Origin: Bacteroides sp.
GTDB taxonomy: Bacteria; Bacteroidota; Bacteroidia; Bacteroidales; Muribaculaceae
DNA length: 32,167 bases
NCBI GenBank assembly: GCA_014802045.1
Contig: JAAVDA010000022.1
Coordinates: 103,956-136,122 of the forward strand
Direction: 5' to 3'
Numbering within the stretch: the stretch's first letter is position 1; each line of letters opens with the position of its first letter. The notes below the pieces were generated by a model that did no database searches, had not been told where the DNA came from, and saw only the letters and a list, made by a program, of their open reading frames with translations. Positions 15,939-22,493 of this stretch are shown piece by piece. A program made the translations under genes and the position numbers.

Positions 15939-16751
15939 TCACTCATACATTACTGCCAGAGAGTAATCGTCAAGAGCCAATAGTCCTTTCTCTTGTAGAG
16001 AGCCAAGCCATTTCTTATAATAGTGCTTATCGTATACGGCCTTCCGCAGTCTGTCAATCACCTCTTTTTCAAATTTGAAGGTTTGCAGACTCATACCTTT
16101 TTTTATTATGTTGCTATTTTTTGATGCTGCTGATACCGCATCATATAGTTCTGACGCATATTCATTTTGCATGGAAAGTTCATACATCATCAGAATATAA
16201 TGAGACAAAGCATCACTTGCCACGAATACAAAGGATTCATTGGTCATTCTGAACTCGTCGCACTTGAATCCTGAAAGATTCAGCTCGTCCTTGCAGTTTA
16301 TCAAGTGAGGAGGCCGGTTGAAATCAGCCAAAGCGGTAAATGAATGGCTTAATCTTTTAGTCTTGTAATTGTAGTGAAAAACGACGCTGTCACCATATGT
16401 CATCCATCGGCAGATGCCATCCGGTAATCTCCAGACTGCCGCAAGGGTGGCAAATGATCCTTCGTCATAAAACTTGTCAAGCGCCATGCCTCCAAGTTTC
16501 TTTGCCGACTGCTCAGCCTTTGCGTAATATGCTTCCCATATCCGTCCTATCCACTCATCAAGCTGTTCTGCCGACGTAATCGGTTCTGTCGGAAGATTAT
16601 GCAAAAGATATTTTGACCATCTGTCGGCAAAAAGTCCTCCTCCGCCGGCTCCATCCGACACTGCAATCATATTTCTACGGGCCTCTGCCGCATCTTCATT
16701 TAGTGCGTTCCTCTCCGGTTTTCTGATGGTAATGCATCTGGTCTTTATCAT
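15939..16751 (-). CDS. PP2C-family Ser/Thr protein phosphatase
   Basis: The 270-residue protein has the PP2C metal-binding landmarks: NEDA near residue 18, MIAVSDGAGG (S32 to G37, D33 a metal ligand), GSFATLAAVWR (98-108) and MTYGDSVVFHY (117-127). FVFVASDALSHYI (D180) and the C-terminal LDDYSLAVM (D261/D262) complete the set. It should remove phosphate from Ser/Thr residues in the cytosol; no membrane segment or signal is present. In E. coli the similar PphC (YegK) acts opposite the YegI kinase and is encoded beside the vWA protein YegL; the gene set here is parallel. Its start overlaps the stop of the vWA gene by four bases, indicating coupled translation. Confidence 0.85.
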   Translation of the reverse strand: MIKTRCITIRKPERNALNEDAAEARRNMIAVSDGAGGGGLFADRWSKYLLHNLPTEPITSAEQLDEWIGRIWEAYYAKAEQSAKKLGGMALDKFYDEGSFATLAAVWRLPDGICRWMTYGDSVVFHYNYKTKRLSHSFTALADFNRPPHLINCKDELNLSGFKCDEFRMTNESFVFVASDALSHYILMMYELSMQNEYASELYDAVSAASKNSNIIKKGMSLQTFKFEKEVIDRLRKAVYDKHYYKKWLGSLQEKGLLALDDYSLAVMYE

Positions 16752-18193
16752 TTTGAGGCACTGATATTTGTGGGGGTTCCTATATCCATGAGTTTTATGA
16801 GGGTAGACATATCCGCGTTGACAGCCATGGCGCTATGCCTTACCGTAGCATCTGTGGCCTTGAGTTTGCAGATCTCCTCATTATAGCGAAGCGGCAGCAG
16901 GCTTGAGATGTCAAACAGGTCCATGGCATACGAGTTGCCCTGCAGCTCTTCTCTCGATTTCGGGAAAGTCAGGCCGCCATTGTTATTGGCAGTGATGTGG
17001 ATGTTGAACAGCAAAACATTGCCGTCGTTTGTAAACATCGATTTCAGCTCATTGGCTTTCTGCTGTATCTCTTCCTTTGTAGCGCCGTTATACACTCCGT
17101 CCGTTATGTGGATTATGGTCGGCGGATAGCAGTCCTTGTCGTGGTGTTTTTCCATCCACTGCTCAAGTAGCCTCTTGGCATGGTCAAAAGCCTTGTGGAA
17201 ATGAGTCCATGACCCTGAGTGGGTCGGGTCAATCCACTGCACCTTTTCCACCTCCTTAAGCTCCACTCCCTTGCGTGTGCGTTTCTCTTCTTTGACTGTA
17301 ATCCGTTTATAGGGGTTGTCGCGCAGCTCCTGCGGCGAAACGAAATCACGTCCTTTGAGGTTCCCCTCCCAGGCGCTGTAAGAGCTGTCGCCATAGCCCA
17401 CAACGGCGATATCGAAGTAGTGTCTCACCTCATTAGCCTTTATGCAGCGGAGCACGAGCTCATTTATCTGGCGGTTGACAATCCTTGCCACAGCCTCCGA
17501 CATTGCCATCGTCTCTCCCATGAGCGTGGTCTGCTGCCTCATGCTCACCGAATGGTCAAGCAGAAATATGAATGCCGTTGGAGTGGAGCGTGTGATCTGC
17601 GCTGTGTAGGGCACCTTGCTTTGAATCTGCCGGCTGACAGAGGGAATCGTAATTCCGAAATTACCGATATTGAGAATCCTTTCGAGAGGGATGAAATTTT
17701 TCACGAGTACCTCCGCCTGATAAAACTGCTGTTCGTCGGCATCGAGGTCAAAATGTTTTCTAACCTTGAGAGATGCGAAGTGTATCTTTTTGAAGTCTTC
17801 AATCGTCCCTCCTACATTAGCGCCGTTGCGCGTGGCGTTGCGGTCGGCAAACTTAGTCTCCTGCTCAAAGATTACCTCCGGGTCTATTTCAAGAATCACC
17901 GGGTTTGTGATGCGCCCGTCGTTCATGGCCACATACATCATCGGATGCTCGGTGACAAAGCTCACCCTCACATAGTTTTGCAGATTGTCTCTTCTGTCGA
18001 GCGACTTGGAGAGATCACCCCCTCCGGGCTTGGGAATCTGTATTCCCTTTGCCTGGCAGTCTGCCCACGAGTAAAGGCCGCCGTTGTCAATGATAGATTT
18101 CAGATTGTCGCGGTCGGTGAAATGGTAGAGTCTCTTGATATTATGCTTGTCAATCAGCTCCTTGAATTTCTGGAAATCATTGCGTTTTGCCAT
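16748..18193 (-). CDS. DarT-like ADP-ribosyltransferase domain fused to a vWA domain
   Basis: The 481-residue cytosolic protein has two parts. Residues about 20-180 resemble DarT (DUF4433) ADP-ribosyltransferases: KRLYHFTDRDNLKSIIDNGG (H24, the NAD-binding start of the family), NYVRVSFVTEHPMMYVA, KFADRNATRNGA and QAEVLVKNFIPLERI, whose E161 aligns with the catalytic glutamate. The arginine of thymidine-specific DarT in the PMxY segment appears replaced (TEHPMMY), so activity or base choice may differ. Residues about 205-430 are a vWA domain with an intact MIDAS: FIFLLDHSVSM (D213, S215, S217), SGSWTHFHKAF (T330) and IIHITDGVYNG (D365). The vWA part resembles TerY/YegL-type proteins. It starts 12 bases after the preceding gene and overlaps the PP2C start by four. 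DarT enzymes modify DNA bases; the target here is unknown. Confidence 0.72.
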   Translation of the reverse strand: MAKRNDFQKFKELIDKHNIKRLYHFTDRDNLKSIIDNGGLYSWADCQAKGIQIPKPGGGDLSKSLDRRDNLQNYVRVSFVTEHPMMYVAMNDGRITNPVILEIDPEVIFEQETKFADRNATRNGANVGGTIEDFKKIHFASLKVRKHFDLDADEQQFYQAEVLVKNFIPLERILNIGNFGITIPSVSRQIQSKVPYTAQITRSTPTAFIFLLDHSVSMRQQTTLMGETMAMSEAVARIVNRQINELVLRCIKANEVRHYFDIAVVGYGDSSYSAWEGNLKGRDFVSPQELRDNPYKRITVKEEKRTRKGVELKEVEKVQWIDPTHSGSWTHFHKAFDHAKRLLEQWMEKHHDKDCYPPTIIHITDGVYNGATKEEIQQKANELKSMFTNDGNVLLFNIHITANNNGGLTFPKSREELQGNSYAMDLFDISSLLPLRYNEEICKLKATDATVRHSAMAVNADMSTLIKLMDIGTPTNISASK

Positions 18194-18205
18194 GGCTGTG
18201 AATGT

Positions 18206-18811
18206 TTAGTCGTCAAAAGGGAGAGTCAGCTCTTCTGCCTCGGTTTTTGTTTTGTTCTCAGATTCGTAGGGGTATATCCCTTCCACGTAGGCCTTGATGA
18301 GATAGGCGTGCGAGAGAGGTTTGGTCGGGCTGTCTACCTCGCAACATGTATTGTAGTCGAGGAGCACTATGGTCTTATCTTTAGCAGCTATTCTTAGCCG
18401 CTCTATTATGTCGGCAACCTTATTCTCCAGCACCCATCTGAATGTCGGTATATAGATTTGATGCTTGGCCTCTACATAGCCTAATATCTCTCTGCCGGCT
18501 ATCCCTTTCTGATGTCCCAGGACTTTTCCATGTTTTCTCACAGTGCGCTTCAGGTTTTTCATCGTCCCGTTTCTCAGCATGGTCGGATCGATGCCTTCGG
18601 TTTCAAACACCTTCAGCGCTTGCCATATCCCCTCTACGCACTCGGCAGTCGCTCCGTCGCTGAACGGCACCGGAATGCCACCGTGAGGATAAAACGGACT
18701 CAATTTCACCAGGCCATCCTTGGCGTTGCTTGTCACATCCGCAATAATCGCCTCCGGATACTTCTTGAGAATATTCTCTATTTTCTTACGTTTCGATTCA
18801 ATCACTATCAT
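18206..18811 (-). CDS. NADAR-like conserved protein, possible ADP-ribose hydrolase
   Basis: ATG 18811 (MIVIESK) gives 201 residues. An in-frame TTG at 18826 lies inside a promoter-like element and was not chosen. Residues 35-70 read VKLSPFYPHGGIPVP and then CVEGIWQALKVFE. The spacing recalls the NADAR/YbiA pattern LSNFxP...VEHxxQxxK. Later parts (KHGKVLGHQKGIAGREIL, EAKHQIYIPTFRWVLENK) are conserved-looking and rich in His/Lys. NADAR domains handle ADP-ribose linkages, and some reverse guanosine ADP-ribosylation made by DarT1-type toxins, so a reversal or antitoxin role beside the DarT-like gene is attractive. The similarity is distant and judged by eye; it could instead be an unrelated uncharacterised family. 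No membrane segments. It lies 17 bases after the kinase stop, within the same operon. Confidence 0.5.
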   Translation of the reverse strand: MIVIESKRKKIENILKKYPEAIIADVTSNAKDGLVKLSPFYPHGGIPVPFSDGATAECVEGIWQALKVFETEGIDPTMLRNGTMKNLKRTVRKHGKVLGHQKGIAGREILGYVEAKHQIYIPTFRWVLENKVADIIERLRIAAKDKTIVLLDYNTCCEVDSPTKPLSHAYLIKAYVEGIYPYESENKTKTEAEELTLPFDD

Positions 18812-18823
18812 AAATCCATCTCG

Positions 18824-18831
18824 CAAAATTA
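18824..18831 (-). promoter_or_regulatory. Possible internal promoter before the NADAR-like gene
   Basis: The minus strand reads TAATTTTG followed by CG, overlapping the kinase stop codon, with ATG 18811 only 12 bases further on. If active it would express the four downstream genes apart from the kinase. No -33 TTG at standard spacing was found. Confidence 0.4.
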
Positions 18832-21800
18832 ATACCTCACAATTAAAACTCCATCCGGAAACGCACGTTCACCTATATGTTTGATTGATTTTGGAATATT
18901 CACGCTTTGCAGTGACTTGCAATCACTAAAAGCGTAATCACCAATAGTCGTCACAGAGTCAGCTATTGTTATGCTCCGTAGTGCTGAGCACTTACTAAAA
19001 GCGCAGGCTCCTATAGTCGTCACAGAATTAGGTATTACCACGTTCTGCAGTGCCGAGCAGTCCTCAAAAGCCCCGTAATCGATAGTAGTCACAGAGTTGG
19101 GAATAGTTAAGTTCTGCAGCGACTCGCATTTGTAAAAAGCGTGGTCACCTATAGTCGTTACCGAGTCGGGAATTATAATTTTTTTAGACTTACCTATATA
19201 GGCAATAAGTAACCCGTTTGAGTCAGTCAAGAAATTGTTAGATACTAATTTGTAACTAGATTTCGGACTCAGGGAAATACATATATTGGAACAGCCTGCG
19301 AATGGATGTATGCCGATAGTCGTTACTGAATCTGGTATTGTCACGCTCTGCAACGACGAGCACATCTGAAAAGCACCGTCTCCGATAGTCGTCACAGAGT
19401 TGGGTATAGTCACGTTCTGCAATTTGCAGCAGTAAAAAGCCTCGCTTCCTATAGTTATCACAGAGTTGGGTATAGTCACGTTCTGCAGCGACTTGCAGCA
19501 CGTAAAAGTATTGTATCCGATGGTCATCACAGAGTTGGGTATAGTGACGTTCAGCAGCGACGAGCACCAAGAAAAAGCACTGTTACCTATAGTAGTCACT
19601 GAGTTGGGAATTGTCACACTCTGTAGCGACGAGCACGAAGAAAAAGCAGATTTCCCGATAGTAGTTACTGAGTCAGGAATCGTTACGCTCTGTAGCGACT
19701 GGCACGAAGAAAAAGCACTGTCACTGATAGTCGTTACTGAGTTAGGAATTGTTACGTTCCGCAGCGACGAGCACCAATAAAAAGCACTGTTACTGATAGT
19801 CTTCACGGAATTAGGTATTACCACGTTCTGCAACGACTTGCAGGAATAAAAAGCGTGGTTACCTATAGTCATCACAGTGTCTGGGATTATAATTTTTTTA
19901 GACTTACCTATATAGGCAATAAGTAGTCCATTAGAATCAATCAAGAAATTATTAGAGACTAATTTATAACTTGATTTTGGGCTTAGGGAAATACAGATAT
20001 TGGAACAACCTTCGAATGGATTTATGCCGATATGTGTTACTGAGTCTGGTATAGTGACTTTCAGCAATGACGTGCAGTTTCTAAAAGCGTTGTCACCGAT
20101 ACTTATCACTGAATTTGGAATTGTTACGCCCTGCAAAGCCGTACATTCGTCAAAAACTCTGTCTCCTACAGTAGTCACAGAGTTGGGAATCGTTACGTTC
20201 TGCAGAGACTCGCACGAATAAAAAGCAGATTTCCCGATAGTAGTTACTGAGTCAGGAATCGTTACGTTCTGCAGAGACTTGCACGAATAAAAAGCAGATT
20301 CCCCGATAGTAGTTACTGAGTCAGGAATCGTTACGTTCTGCAGAGACTTGCACAAATAAAAAGCAGATTCCTCGATAGTAGTTACTGAGTCAGGAATTGT
20401 CACACTCTGCAGTGACGAGCATGAAGAAAAAGCACTGTCACTGATAGTCTTCACGGAATTAGGTATTACCACGTTCTGCAACGACTTGCAGGAATGAAAA
20501 GCGTGGTTACCTATAGTCGTTACCGAGTCGGGAATTATAATTTTTTTAGACTTACCTATATAGGCAATAAGTAGCCCATTAGAATCAATCAAGAAATTAT
20601 TAGAGACTAATTTATAATTTGATTTTGGGCTTAGGGAAATACAGATATTGGAACAGCCTGCGAATGGATTTATGCCGATATGTGTTACTGAGTCTGATAT
20701 CGTCACGTTTTTCAGCCCCGAGCAATTTCTAAAAATAGTATCACCGATAGTAGTCACCGAGTCTGGTAAAGTGACTTTCAGCAACGACGTGCAGTTTCTA
20801 AAAGCGTTGTCACCGATACTTATGACTGAATTGGGAATTGTTACGCTCTGCAGTGCTGAGGACTCAAAAGCACTATTTCCGATGGCAGTTACTGATTTGG
20901 GTAGCGTAACATTTTCACGTTTACCTATATAGGCAATAAGTAGTCCATTAGAGTCAGTCAAGAAATTATTAGATACTAATTTGAAATTTGATTTAGCGCT
21001 TAGAGAAATACTGATTCCGAAACATCCGGCGAAAGGATTTATTCCAATAGTAGTCACAGAGTTTGGAATTGTAACACTCTGCAGAAAATAGCAATAACTA
21101 AAAGCGCCGTTTCCGATAGTTGTTACTGAGTCAGGTATTGTAACGCTCTGCAGTGCTGAGCACTCAAAAGCACTGTCACCGATAGTGGTCACTGAGTTGG
21201 GTATTGTCACGCTCAGTAACGCAGTGCAATATTGAAAAGATCTGTCACAGATAATCTGTGTGCCGAATTTGATAGAATATTTTCTTGAAGAGCTCCAATC
21301 CGGGTAATAAAGGAGGCGCTTGCCGTCGGGGCTGTAGATTACGCCATATTCATCAGCGACGCCGGCTTTGATGTCTTCTTCTGTGCAGGTGGTGTCTATT
21401 TTTTCGGGAGGGGTGGAGGCGACTCTTTTGTGTGCTGCCGGCTGTTTGGGCTTAGCAGTCATGAAGAGCCGGAATGAGAGGGAAGCGAGGCTGTTCTGAG
21501 AGAGGGCGATGTAGAAGATGCCTGAGAGAAGATCCAACTCCGTGTCGTTGGTGAGTTTCTGTATCTCCCTGAGCATGGCAGAATCAGCGGGAGAGCGGAA
21601 ATCGTCGGCTGAGAGGAGCATGGTGTCACCGGTGGCGGCGGATTTGAGCTGCGGGTCAAGGGCAATCGCTTTGAGTGAGAGCGCAATCACGGCAATCGTG
21701 AAGTCGTCGATATGCTCGTTGAAGTCGGAGTCTGTGCGCAGTGGATGGCGATAGTCGGGGCTGCCGATCTCTCTGGCCCGCTCCTCTTTCATGGTGGGCA

Positions 21801-22353
21801 CAAACATACCGTCGTAGTCAACCAGCGCGAGAGAGCCATCCTTGCGCACAAGGATGTTGTCGGGCTTCAGGTCGCCGTGGGCAAACGGCTGGGCGAGCAG
21901 CCACGCCGCCATGCGGTTGAACCGATAGCTAAGCATCCCGAGCTCATATTTATCGGTCAGATGGCGCTTCAGGTAGGCGTCAAGTGTCTCACCCTCTACC
22001 CACTCCATCACCACAACAGGGAATTCCTCGCGGGTGCATTGGGCGGAGTCGACAAACAGTTCGTTTTCGAGATACCGAAGCGGCAGAATGTAGGCCGACG
22101 ATATCACCTCCAGCTCATCGGCAATCTTCCGGTAGCTCTCATCGCGTCCTTTCTGGTCTTTGATGAAGCATTTCACCGCGTAGAGTTTGCCGTCGGTCTC
22201 ATCTTTCATCTTGAAGACAACTGCAAAATTGCCGCTTGACATCACGGGGTCACCGTGGCTGTCGAGCACGGGGCGGAGTGAGGTGAGTTCACTGAAATTG
22301 TCTTCAGCGGAAAGAATCGCCTCGCGATATTCCGAAATCAAAGGGTATTCCAT
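18829..22353 (-). CDS. Ser/Thr protein kinase fused to BspA-type leucine-rich repeats
   Basis: The 1174-residue protein has no signal peptide, so it should be cytoplasmic. Residues about 25-290 form a protein kinase: a loose glycine loop (SSGNFAVVF, 39-47), K61 in LYAVKCFIK, catalytic loop FAHGDLKPDNILV (H159, D161, K163, N166) and metal motif LVDYDGMFVP (D179/D181). HGDLKPDN and DYDGMFVP are like the YegI-type kinases found with vWA and PP2C partners. A linker (300-365) with a Pro/Lys-rich part follows. About 29 repeats of 23 residues, SAFxxCxSLxxVTIPxSVTTIG, run from residue 371 to 1162. BspA-type repeats usually occur on surface or secreted proteins, so the cytoplasmic kinase fusion is unusual. 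The repeats may sense a ligand or target. It is the first gene of the operon. Confidence 0.88.
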   Translation of the reverse strand: MEYPLISEYREAILSAEDNFSELTSLRPVLDSHGDPVMSSGNFAVVFKMKDETDGKLYAVKCFIKDQKGRDESYRKIADELEVISSAYILPLRYLENELFVDSAQCTREEFPVVVMEWVEGETLDAYLKRHLTDKYELGMLSYRFNRMAAWLLAQPFAHGDLKPDNILVRKDGSLALVDYDGMFVPTMKEERAREIGSPDYRHPLRTDSDFNEHIDDFTIAVIALSLKAIALDPQLKSAATGDTMLLSADDFRSPADSAMLREIQKLTNDTELDLLSGIFYIALSQNSLASLSFRLFMTAKPKQPAAHKRVASTPPEKIDTTCTEEDIKAGVADEYGVIYSPDGKRLLYYPDWSSSRKYSIKFGTQIICDRSFQYCTALLSVTIPNSVTTIGDSAFECSALQSVTIPDSVTTIGNGAFSYCYFLQSVTIPNSVTTIGINPFAGCFGISISLSAKSNFKLVSNNFLTDSNGLLIAYIGKRENVTLPKSVTAIGNSAFESSALQSVTIPNSVISIGDNAFRNCTSLLKVTLPDSVTTIGDTIFRNCSGLKNVTISDSVTHIGINPFAGCSNICISLSPKSNYKLVSNNFLIDSNGLLIAYIGKSKKIIIPDSVTTIGNHAFHSCKSLQNVVIPNSVKTISDSAFSSCSSLQSVTIPDSVTTIEESAFYLCKSLQNVTIPDSVTTIGESAFYSCKSLQNVTIPDSVTTIGKSAFYSCESLQNVTIPNSVTTVGDRVFDECTALQGVTIPNSVISIGDNAFRNCTSLLKVTIPDSVTHIGINPFEGCSNICISLSPKSSYKLVSNNFLIDSNGLLIAYIGKSKKIIIPDTVMTIGNHAFYSCKSLQNVVIPNSVKTISNSAFYWCSSLRNVTIPNSVTTISDSAFSSCQSLQSVTIPDSVTTIGKSAFSSCSSLQSVTIPNSVTTIGNSAFSWCSSLLNVTIPNSVMTIGYNTFTCCKSLQNVTIPNSVITIGSEAFYCCKLQNVTIPNSVTTIGDGAFQMCSSLQSVTIPDSVTTIGIHPFAGCSNICISLSPKSSYKLVSNNFLTDSNGLLIAYIGKSKKIIIPDSVTTIGDHAFYKCESLQNLTIPNSVTTIDYGAFEDCSALQNVVIPNSVTTIGACAFSKCSALRSITIADSVTTIGDYAFSDCKSLQSVNIPKSIKHIGERAFPDGVLIVRY
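18868..21243 (-). repeat. BspA-type LRR-encoding 69-bp repeat array with four longer units
   Basis: About 29 in-frame units of mostly 69 bases lie inside the kinase gene. Four units carry an extra roughly 32 codons (core YKLVSNNFLIDSNGLLIAYI), ending around 19150-19320, 19865-20035, 20515-20685 and 20890-21050. The first three of these are nearly identical at the DNA level, which favours recent duplication or unequal crossing-over. The array also creates several open frames on the plus strand that are not genes. Confidence 0.9.
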
Positions 22354-22374
22354 TTTTCAGCGCTACTATATATG

Positions 22375-22382
22375 CAAAGGTA
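22375..22382 (-). promoter_or_regulatory. -7 promoter element of the kinase operon
   Basis: The minus strand reads TACCTTTG followed by CA, an exact TAnnTTTG match 22 bases before the kinase ATG. A -33 TTG at standard spacing is not visible. It is the only good candidate for the start of the five-gene operon. Confidence 0.6.
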
Positions 22383-22407
22383 GTGATTTTTTTGAGATTG
22401 TACTTAT

Positions 22408-22450
22408 AAAAAGAGGGGAGGCTGCGCCATCGGGATGATGGGCAGCCTCC
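22408..22450 (-). terminator. Rho-independent terminator of the carboxyltransferase gene
   Basis: GGAGGCTGC (22417-22425) pairs with GCAGCCTCC (22442-22450), and inside it CCATC (22427-22431) pairs with GATGG (22437-22441), with one bulged G. On the minus strand the hairpin is followed by CCTCTTTTTAT. It separates the carboxyltransferase gene from the kinase operon promoter. Confidence 0.85.
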
Positions 22451-22493
22451 ATGCGGGGATTTCTTATATTGCCTCCTTGTGGGGAGGGACGGG

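Noticed and set aside
17219-18397. 392-codon plus-strand open frame over the DarT-vWA gene
   Set aside because: Antisense to a protein with clear domain motifs; its translation shows no domain and crosses two real genes.
19466-20932. Plus-strand open frames of 73-104 codons with repeated ELGIVTF-like words
   Set aside because: They are the antisense of the LRR repeats; the periodic sequence keeps the frame open by composition. No start signals or promoter.
18868-21243. CRISPR-like periodic repeats
   Set aside because: The period is 69 bp, units are contiguous without unique spacers and in frame with the kinase gene; they encode leucine-rich repeats.
15160-22353. Accessory operon as a proven integrative element at tRNA-Pro
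   Set aside because: No integrase and no duplicated tRNA 3' end was found inside the window, so insertion at the tRNA is only a possibility.
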